Positions 7,418-11,194 of a stretch of 11,194 nucleotides of DNA are shown here, piece by piece. The position numbers and the translations under genes are program-made. Source of the stretch: Candidatus Omnitrophota bacterium (GTDB lineage Bacteria > Omnitrophota > Gorgyraeia > 2-02-FULL-51-18); assembly GCA_023247955.1 (NCBI GenBank), contig JAHFFL010000018.1:1-11194 (forward strand), in the 5' to 3' direction. Position 1 is the stretch's first letter. Each line of letters opens with the position of its first letter. A model generated the notes under the pieces. The model did no database searches. It saw nothing but the letters and a program-made list of their open reading frames with translations, and was not told where the DNA came from.

Positions 7418-8188
7418 ATGGATTCAGCGCAGCAGCTCGATCTTGGCGGGTTTTTGTTTTTACGGCTGGTCGTCGCCGTGTCCATGGCTGCTCTGGGCGC
7501 TTTGATCGCCATCAGTTTCAAAAAGATAAGCCACCTCGGTCTTTGCCTTTTGATTTCCTTCGCGGCCGGCGCGCTGCTGGCAGTCGCTGTTTTCGACATC
7601 ATCCCCGAATCGCTCCAGCTCGTCGGATGGAAGGCGGGACTCGCGGGCGTCGTTCTCGGATACGCCCTTTTTTCCGCCCTTACCAAGTTTGTCTTTCACG
7701 TCTGTCCCGCTTGCTCGGCGACACATACCGAGCTCAATTTCAAGGCGCTCACGCTGACGATGATGGTGACGCTCGGCGTGCACAGTTTTATGGACGGGCT
7801 TGCGATTTACAGCGGTTGTCTCGTGACATCCGGCGTTGGCGTGCTGATTTTGATCGCGGTCGCTTACCATAAACTTCCCGAAGGCATGGCGCTGGCGCTG
7901 GTCGCGCGAAACTCCGGGATGAGCCGCTCGCGGTCCTTGGCGTTTTCTGTAGGCATGGAGGCGTCCACCACGATTGCCGGAGGACTGGTAGGTTTTTTGA
8001 CTCTGGTGCCGGGATCCTCACACTGGGTGGGGGTTGTGCTGGGTGTCGTTGCCGGAGGGTTTCTGTATGTCGTGCTTCACGCGCTGCTCAGCGAGGCGGT
8101 CAAGCATCACCCGCGCTCAACGCTGGCGGCGGTATTGGCGGGCGCTCTGTCTATCGGACTGGCGGCCTACGGGATAGGGATTTTTTGA
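7418..8188 (+). CDS. ZIP-family divalent metal transporter
   Basis: 256 residues, hydrophobic throughout, with about eight membrane segments as in ZIP proteins, which import Zn2+, Fe2+ or similar ions. The core metal signatures are present: FDIIPE in TM2 (D60, E64), H122-S-F-M-D126-G in TM4 (family HNxxDG) and H151-K-L-P-E155-G in TM5 (family HExPEG). The cytoplasmic loop between TM3 and TM4 is usually His-rich; here it is C96-P-A-C99-x3-H103, a compact possible metal site. TM6 GMEASTTIAGG and TM7 HALLSEA also fit. Start at ATG 7418 (MDSAQQLD) rather than the upstream TTG at 7397, which lies in the hairpin. Substrate cannot be told from sequence; zinc is the commonest. It follows addA by 31 nt but has no functional tie to repair. 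Confidence 0.88.
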   Translation: MDSAQQLDLGGFLFLRLVVAVSMAALGALIAISFKKISHLGLCLLISFAAGALLAVAVFDIIPESLQLVGWKAGLAGVVLGYALFSALTKFVFHVCPACSATHTELNFKALTLTMMVTLGVHSFMDGLAIYSGCLVTSGVGVLILIAVAYHKLPEGMALALVARNSGMSRSRSLAFSVGMEASTTIAGGLVGFLTLVPGSSHWVGVVLGVVAGGFLYVVLHALLSEAVKHHPRSTLAAVLAGALSIGLAAYGIGIF

Positions 8189-8211
8189 AATTTGCGGTAA
8201 GATAAAAAACC

Positions 8212-8260
8212 GGTCCGCCACTAAGACGGCGGCGGACCAAAAATTGTGAAGCAATTTTTG
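8212..8260 (+). repeat. Two tandem hairpins between the ZIP gene and tRNA-Ala
   Basis: Hairpin 1: GGTCCGCC (8212-8219) with GGCGGACC (8231-8238), 11-nt loop. Hairpin 2: CAAAAATTG (8238-8246) with CAATTTTTG (8252-8260), loop TGAAG; it shares its outermost G with base 1 of tRNA-Ala. Either could end ZIP transcription, hairpin 2 closing with five T. The GTCCGCC/GGCGGAC arms occur again at 8510-8526, downstream of tRNA-Leu. Confidence 0.7.
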
Positions 8261-8332
8261 GGCCTGTAGCTCACCTGGTAGAGCGCTTCAATGGCATTGA
8301 AGAGGTAGCCGGTTCGATCCCGGCCAGGTCCA
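8260..8332 (+). tRNA. tRNA-Ala (anticodon GGC)
   Basis: A 73-nt cloverleaf. The 7-bp acceptor stem GGGCCTG/CAGGTCC contains the G3:U70 pair that identifies alanine tRNA. D-stem GCTC/GAGC; anticodon stem CTTCA/TGAAG with loop ATGGCAT, anticodon GGC at 8293-8295 (reads GCC/GCU codons); T-stem GCCGG/CCGGC with loop TTCGATC. Discriminator A at 8332. CCA is not encoded and must be added by the CCA-adding enzyme. tRNA-Leu follows after 8 nt, so both are probably one transcript. Confidence 0.97.
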
Positions 8333-8340
8333 TAATTTTG

Positions 8341-8424
8341 GCCGAAGTGGCGGAACTGGCATACGCGTCGGTCTCAAAAACCGATCCTCTTACGAGGTTG
8401 TGGGTTCGACTCCCACCTTCGGTA
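8341..8424 (+). tRNA. tRNA-Leu (anticodon CAA)
   Basis: An 84-nt class II tRNA. Acceptor GCCGAAG/CTTCGGT (first pair G-T); anticodon stem TCGGT/ACCGA with loop CTCAAAA, anticodon CAA at 8375-8377, decoding UUG; long variable arm with stem CCTC/GAGG, as expected for leucine; T-stem GTGGG/CCCAC with loop TTCGACT. Discriminator A at 8424, the identity base for leucine. No encoded CCA. Six T follow at once (8425-8430). The last 18 nt are the source of a partial copy at 8536-8551. Confidence 0.97.
8407..8422 (+). repeat. Direct repeat copy 1: tRNA-Leu 3' end
   Basis: CGACTCCCACCTTCGG, part of the T-loop, T-stem and acceptor 3' strand of tRNA-Leu. An identical 16-nt copy lies at 8536-8551, and both copies are soon followed by six T. 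Confidence 0.9.
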
Positions 8425-8434
8425 TTTTTTCAAA

Positions 8435-8562
8435 GGGAGTCGAAGAGAGCGCCATGCTTATGAGCTGCGACGGCTAGGAGCAGCGAATGGCGCGAATGCC
8501 CGACCCGTAGTCCGCCAAAGGCGGACGGAGGGCGGCGACTCCCACCTTCGGCACGATTTTTT
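8435..8562 (+). other. Highly structured tRNA-derived tract (candidate small RNA or palindromic repeat element)
   Basis: No coding gene is seen between tRNA-Leu and the regulator gene (8425-8598). The tract folds on paper as a closed three-way junction. P1 is GGGAGTCG (8435-8442) with CGACTCCC (8536-8543). P2 is GCGCCAT (8449-8455) with ATGGCGC (8487-8493), containing GCTGC (8464-8468) with GCAGC (8480-8484). P3 is GTCCGCC (8510-8516) with GGCGGAC (8520-8526), loop AAA, extendable by CCC/GGG. It ends with a copy of the tRNA-Leu 3' end and six T (8557-8562), like a terminator. It could be an RNA, a tRNA-operon terminator, or a MITE-like palindromic repeat; sequence alone does not decide. Confidence 0.6.
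8536..8551 (+). repeat. Direct repeat copy 2 of the tRNA-Leu 3' end
   Basis: Exact 16-nt copy of 8407-8422, 129 bp downstream, followed by CACGA and six T. A repeated tRNA 3' end resembles an attachment-site pair, but there is no integrase and no room for cargo between the copies. Confidence 0.88.
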
Positions 8563-8598
8563 GTAGGGGTTACGGTTTTGCTTTAGGCGCTTTAAGTA

Positions 8599-9270
8599 AT
8601 GAGGCGTAGATTGCCCACTCAAATAAAAGATATTCCCTTGTTTAAAGGGCTTTCCGAGAACGAACTCGCTTCCATAAAGACGTGTTTGCGAGAGAAGACG
8701 TTCGACAAGGGCGAGGCCCTTTTTCTTGAAGGCGCTTCTTGCGAAAGGGTTTTTTTCGTTAAATCAGGAAGGGTCAAACTCTATCGCATAGGTCCTTCCG
8801 GACGTGAACAGATTCTTCAAACACTGGAAGCCGGTGAGACCTGTGCCTGTAACCCCGGCGCAGCGGAATGGAACTGTGCTTCCACCGCGGAGGCAATCGT
8901 CCCTTCTGTTGTTTGGTTTCTTTCAAGGGAGCATTATGTCAGAATTGTCCAAACAAATTCTAAACTTGCCCATACTCTGAACCGTCTTTTTGCCGAGAGG
9001 CTTCAATGTTTCAGCGCGCTGATCGAAGAAGTCTCTTTAAAAGACAGTAAAAAACGCCTTGTGAAATTTCTTCTGGACATGCTCGCGGAGAACGCCGACC
9101 AGAATGCTTTGAGCATCCCTTTTACACGTGAGGAACTGGCTCAGAGAATAGGTGTTGCCCGCGAAACGGCAGCTCGCCAGCTTCACCAACTAAAACGTAA
9201 AAAACTCATCGATATAAAACCTCACCGAATCCTTATTCGAGATAAAGAAGGCCTTAAGAAGCTTCTCTAG
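8599..9270 (+). CDS. Crp/Fnr-family transcription regulator with an atypical cysteine motif
   Basis: 223 residues. Residues 14-115 form the cNMP-binding-type beta-roll (IPLFKGLSENEL, FLEGASCERVFFVKSGRVKLYRI, FLSREHYVRIV); a long dimer helix follows (about 118-165); residues 175-204 are a Crp-type winged helix-turn-helix (FTREELAQRIGVARETAARQLHQLKRKKLI). Where Crp has its cAMP-binding cassette, this protein has T-C82-A-C84-N-P-G-A-A-E-W-N-C93, so cAMP is an unlikely ligand. The C-x-C-x8-C set could bind a metal centre, heme or act as a thiol switch; Fnr carries its Fe-S cysteines at the N-terminus instead. ATG 8599 is the first start; no good Shine-Dalgarno is visible, and an in-frame TTG at 8611 is an alternative. 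The adjacent operator and hemerythrin operon suggest its target. Confidence 0.88.
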   Translation: MRRRLPTQIKDIPLFKGLSENELASIKTCLREKTFDKGEALFLEGASCERVFFVKSGRVKLYRIGPSGREQILQTLEAGETCACNPGAAEWNCASTAEAIVPSVVWFLSREHYVRIVQTNSKLAHTLNRLFAERLQCFSALIEEVSLKDSKKRLVKFLLDMLAENADQNALSIPFTREELAQRIGVARETAARQLHQLKRKKLIDIKPHRILIRDKEGLKKLL

Positions 9271-9325
9271 ATTTCCTCTCTTCATCTTTTTCCGCATTAC
9301 CAATCTGCCTCAATAAATTTGCTAA

Positions 9326-9339
9326 GTGACACTTGTCAC
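9326..9339 (+). promoter_or_regulatory. Candidate Crp/Fnr-type operator
   Basis: GTGACACTTGTCAC: half-sites GTGAC and GTCAC separated by 4 nt, with 6 bp of perfect dyad on each side of a central CT. The 5-4-5 layout equals that of the Fnr box (TTGAT-N4-ATCAA). It lies 55 bp after the regulator gene and its centre (9332.5) is 41.5 bp before the start of transcription predicted from the -10 at 9362-9367, the class II activator position. Confidence 0.6.
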
Positions 9340-9361
9340 AGACATTCTGACCCCCATTGTT

Positions 9362-9367
9362 TAGACT
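9362..9367 (+). promoter_or_regulatory. Candidate -10 box of the hemerythrin operon
   Basis: TAGACT (4 of 6 to TATAAT), predicted start of transcription about 9374. There is no -35 hexamer of note at the right distance, as expected for an activator-dependent promoter with the bound site at 9326-9339. Confidence 0.42.
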
Positions 9368-9402
9368 TGTGGAAAGGCATGGTTTGATTGCGGAGGAGAG
9401 GG

Positions 9403-9417
9403 ATGAGATACAAGTAA
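9403..9417 (+). CDS. Very short upstream ORF (MRYK) with strong ribosome binding site
   Basis: ATG 9403 is preceded by GGAGGA (9392-9397) at 5 nt, then four codons and TAA. It lies in the predicted leader of the hemerythrin gene, whose own ATG has a poor site. A second in-frame-free mini-ORF starts at 9419/9422 and stops at 9455-9457, sharing one base with the hemerythrin ATG. These could pass ribosomes on to the gene, or be chance. Confidence 0.25.
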   Translation: MRYK

Positions 9418-9456
9418 AATGATGGCCAAACTAGCAGCTCAAAGTGGTAGTCACTG

Positions 9457-10047
9457 ATGGTTAAAAGGGGAAGGGTCAGTGGGTCTAAGTTGGGTCTTGA
9501 AAAAAACAGGTCGAAAAGTATTTTTGCAATTTTGGAAAAGAATCATAAGGCCACTTTCCAAAATCTGGACAGGTTCTATGAGGCTCTAAAGAACTTACGC
9601 TTTGAGGGTAAACAGAACTTGGGAAAAAATATAAGCGAAATTCGGGAGTTCGTGTCCTATTTTAAAAGGGAGATCAAAACACATATGAGGGAGGAGGAAA
9701 AAATCTTATTTCCTTTCCTGCAGACTCATGTGCCAAGGCTTGAACCGATGATCTGTCTTTTACTTTCCGAACATGGGGATTTTAGAAACTGCCTTAATTA
9801 TTTAGGACTTTCTCTTTCGGAATTTAGAAAAACAGGCTCGGATAAAACTCGGCTTATCCATGGGCTGAATGAACAAGGGACTTACCTGGTCTGCCTTTTG
9901 CGCGGCCATATGTGGCTTGAGACGCAGAGCCTTTACCGGGCGGCGGATAGGGAATTGCACCGAAGCGAAAAGAAACAGCTTACCGAACAGATCACAAAGA
10001 GTGGAGGACGCCATGGACTACGCAGAAGAAGCGCGCACGCAGGCTAG
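9457..10047 (+). CDS. Hemerythrin-like (HHE cation-binding domain) protein
   Basis: 196 residues, mostly helical. The non-heme di-iron ligand pattern of hemerythrin domains is present: H30 in EKNHKATF, H76-x3-E80 in KTHMREEEKILFPF, H106 in LLSEHGDFRN, and H151-x3-E155 in LRGHMWLETQSLY. This H / HxxxE / H / HxxxE order marks proteins that bind O2 or NO, or repair iron-sulfur centres (the YtfE/Ric group has this fold). The N-terminal ~20 residues are basic and the last ~15 (GGRHGLRRRSAHAG) look like unselected sequence, because the 3' end overlaps the next ribosome binding site and mini-ORF. Start at ATG 9457, which has only a weak Shine-Dalgarno and shares a base with the stop of an upstream mini-ORF. 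First gene of a probable four- or five-gene operon downstream of a Crp/Fnr-type operator. Sensor, scavenger or repair role cannot be told apart. Confidence 0.85.
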   Translation: MVKRGRVSGSKLGLEKNRSKSIFAILEKNHKATFQNLDRFYEALKNLRFEGKQNLGKNISEIREFVSYFKREIKTHMREEEKILFPFLQTHVPRLEPMICLLLSEHGDFRNCLNYLGLSLSEFRKTGSDKTRLIHGLNEQGTYLVCLLRGHMWLETQSLYRAADRELHRSEKKQLTEQITKSGGRHGLRRRSAHAG

Positions 10048-10066
10048 GACCGGGAGGTTTTTATGA
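10013..10066 (+). CDS. 17-residue mini-ORF bridging hemerythrin and membrane protein genes
   Basis: Encodes MDYAEEARTQARTGRFL. It has an excellent ribosome binding site, GGAGG at 10003-10007, 5 nt before the ATG, better than that of the hemerythrin gene itself. It overlaps the last 35 nt of the hemerythrin gene in another frame, and its TGA overlaps the next ATG at 10063 (ATGA). It is either a coupling peptide, a real tiny protein, or the remnant of a longer gene. No family recognised. Confidence 0.45.
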   Translation: MDYAEEARTQARTGRFL

Positions 10067-10641
10067 AACAGGAATTCTCCGAGGCATTTCCATTTTTTCT
10101 TGTATTGGTTCTTTTAGGGACTGTCGCGTTTGTGATCACGCTTTTAACGGCGCCATTCCAGGCCCTCTTGGGGGACGGTGCGAACGCATTCGACAGCGCT
10201 CTCCATGGACTCTTGGCGGGACTTCTCATGGTGACGGTCACGCTGGGGCTTTTTGAAGGCTATCGGCTTTTTGGCGGGGCTATTGACAACGTGCGTGAGT
10301 TGATATTCGGAAGTCTTGTCAATTCCGCGCTTGCTTTTTTGACGATCGTCACGGGAAACAAAATTTACATCGCTTACCGCGCCAAAGGCGGCCCAAGGAC
10401 TTTCTTCCTTGAGAATAGCCCTGAGATCCACAAGATCTTCTTTGAGTTTAAAGAGTTTAGCGCGCTTTTAGTTTTTCCATTGGCGGTAACGGTCACTTTT
10501 ATCTTTATTTACTACCGGCAGGGTATTCTAAAACGCGCTAATTTGCGAACCATTTCGTTTATGATCCTTATTTTAATATTTTTCTATTTCGTGGTGACCT
10601 TTGGCCTGGGAGCTGCGATCACCAAATTAAAATCAGTATAA
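10063..10641 (+). CDS. Uncharacterised five-helix membrane protein
   Basis: 192 residues, not a family I recognise. Predicted membrane helices at about 10-30, 46-68, 80-98, 133-151 and 163-187, with a soluble stretch at 100-130 (NKIYIAYRAKGG to EIHKIFFEFKEF). There is one histidine in helix 2 (H48) and one just before helix 4 (H123); two such histidines could in principle be heme or metal ligands, but nothing proves it. There is no cleavable signal peptide; the first helix is probably an anchor. Good ribosome binding site GGAGG (10053-10057), 5 nt from the ATG; the ATG overlaps the stop of the mini-ORF. Position in the operon suggests a role with the hemerythrin and with the next membrane protein, perhaps in a redox complex (inference). 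Confidence 0.75.
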   Translation: MKQEFSEAFPFFLVLVLLGTVAFVITLLTAPFQALLGDGANAFDSALHGLLAGLLMVTVTLGLFEGYRLFGGAIDNVRELIFGSLVNSALAFLTIVTGNKIYIAYRAKGGPRTFFLENSPEIHKIFFEFKEFSALLVFPLAVTVTFIFIYYRQGILKRANLRTISFMILILIFFYFVVTFGLGAAITKLKSV

Positions 10642-10647
10642 AGGAGG
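10641..10647 (+). promoter_or_regulatory. Near-perfect Shine-Dalgarno of the next membrane gene
   Basis: AAGGAGG, full anti-Shine-Dalgarno complement, 9 nt before ATG 10657 and overlapping the last base of the previous stop codon. Shows this genome does use strong Shine-Dalgarno sequences inside operons, in contrast to addB and the ZIP gene. Confidence 0.85.
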
Positions 10648-10656
10648 TTCTTTAAA

Positions 10657-11022
10657 ATGACCGAAATTCATGAAGGAAGACCCACCGGCGCGGCCGTCGC
10701 CGCTTATCTCTCCGCTTCTCTGGGAATCTTAGCCCTCGCCCTTTCGCACCTTGTTTCCGAAAAAAGCGAACCCTTGAAGAATGCGGTTCATCATCTGGGC
10801 AAGCTCTGGATACCGGGCGCCGAAGGGATAGGGCCTTATTCGGGAAAGGAAACTGTCCAGCTTCTTGTTTGGTCCTCGAGTTGGCTGGTGCTTCATTTTT
10901 GGCTTAGACACAAAACGGTGAGTGTGCGTTGGTCAGGAGTACTCTTTCTGGTTATCCTTGGGATTGCGACCACGCTCCTTTGGCCGCCGGTAGTCCATCT
11001 TTTGGTCGGAGGGGCAAAATGA
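10657..11022 (+). CDS. Uncharacterised small membrane protein, three predicted helices
   Basis: 121 residues, no family assigned. Helices at about 13-31, 65-83 and 93-117. Between the first two lies a soluble segment (residues 32-64) with H45-H46 and a Gly/Pro-rich run WIPGAEGIGPYSGKE that looks conserved in character. A further histidine pair-like spacing, H80 and H85, flanks the end of helix 2, and H114 is in helix 3. The protein starts 15 nt after the previous stop with an excellent ribosome binding site and ends in an ATGA overlap with the next gene, so it is tightly coupled to both neighbours. A membrane partner in a redox or respiratory complex is possible but unproven. Confidence 0.78.
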   Translation: MTEIHEGRPTGAAVAAYLSASLGILALALSHLVSEKSEPLKNAVHHLGKLWIPGAEGIGPYSGKETVQLLVWSSSWLVLHFWLRHKTVSVRWSGVLFLVILGIATTLLWPPVVHLLVGGAK

Positions 11023-11194
11023 AGAAATTACTCGTCAGTTTAACGCCGGTATTTTTTACGTTCTTATCAATAATGGCATATTCGGAAGAATCAAAACCGT
11101 TTGACTTTGAGGTTATTGGAAAGACGCATACCGTTGCCACTTTCAATTCTTTTTCGGGTCCGGGCTCAACCGTTCATAATCTTGCCAATACCTA
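11019..11194 (+). CDS. Exported protein of unknown function, 5' part only
   Basis: 58 residues are visible before the window ends. ATG 11019 overlaps the stop of the previous gene (ATGA) and is preceded by GGAGGGG (11008-11014), placing GGAGG 6 nt away. MKKLLVSLTPVFFTFLSIMA is a standard Sec signal peptide (two Lys, then a hydrophobic core), with cleavage probably near residues 20-22 (MAYS-EES). The mature start, roughly EESKPFDFEVIGKTHTVATF, shows no recognised domain and no CxxCH heme motif so far. The last gene of the operon seen here; it would act outside the inner membrane beside the two membrane proteins. Confidence 0.8.
   Translation, partial: MKKLLVSLTPVFFTFLSIMAYSEESKPFDFEVIGKTHTVATFNSFSGPGSTVHNLANT

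Noticed and set aside
7390..7872. Second open frame on the + strand across the ZIP gene
   Set aside because: Arg-rich, low-complexity translation typical of an out-of-frame reading of a hydrophobic gene; the ZIP frame carries the conserved metal motifs.
8407..8551. Integrated mobile element between attL/attR at tRNA-Leu
   Set aside because: The two 16-nt copies are only 129 bp apart, with no integrase or cargo in the window. An old excision scar stays possible but cannot be supported.
8571..8584. Possible operator for autoregulation in front of the Crp/Fnr gene (GTA...TAC)
   Set aside because: Only three-base half-sites with an odd spacer and no resemblance to the 9326-9339 site; chance is likely.
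1..11194. CRISPR array, transposase, toxin-antitoxin or phage genes
   Set aside because: I saw no regularly spaced repeats, no DDE or integrase motifs and no such gene pairs in any frame.

Overview
The window reads as chromosome of a free-living bacterium with moderately high GC. Every gene I can support is on the + strand. Neither tRNA gene encodes its 3' CCA, and the genome uses an AddAB-type (not RecBCD) recombination nuclease. Those traits, plus c-di-GMP-type signalling and a Crp/Fnr regulator, do not fix the taxon. An uncultured phylum such as Omnitrophota or Elusimicrobiota is only a guess.

Layout. (1) Positions 1-916: the 3' end of an EAL-domain c-di-GMP phosphodiesterase gene, an AT-rich promoter gap, a small ComFB-like gene, and a strong intrinsic terminator. 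Homologues of ComFB in cyanobacteria have been reported as c-di-GMP receptors, so an enzyme and a candidate receptor for the same messenger may sit together. (2) 933-7386: addB and addA overlapping by 8 nt, encoding both subunits of the helicase-nuclease that resects double-strand breaks. Both nuclease sites and the AddB Fe-S cysteines are intact. (3) 7418-8188: a ZIP-family metal transporter whose ATG directly abuts an 8-bp inverted repeat. (4) 8189-8562: two hairpins, tRNA-Ala(GGC), tRNA-Leu(CAA), then a highly structured tract that ends with a 16-nt copy of the tRNA-Leu 3' end. (5) 8599-9270: a Crp/Fnr-type regulator with an unusual cysteine motif in its sensory domain. (6) 9271-11194 (window edge): a likely operator and promoter, then a probable operon of a hemerythrin-like protein, a 17-aa mini-ORF, two uncharacterised membrane proteins and the start of an exported protein.

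The most interesting part is regions 5-6. A regulator with cysteines in place of the usual cNMP-binding cassette is followed by a site with Fnr geometry (5-4-5 bp). The site is centred where a class II activator should sit relative to a plausible -10 hexamer. It controls a hemerythrin plus membrane genes I cannot name. The inferred picture is an oxygen-, NO- or redox-responsive membrane module. The second notable item is the tRNA-derived structured element. The third is a pair of genes (addB and the ZIP gene) that lack Shine-Dalgarno sequences and carry -10-like hexamers exactly 6 nt before their ATGs, suggesting leaderless transcripts.
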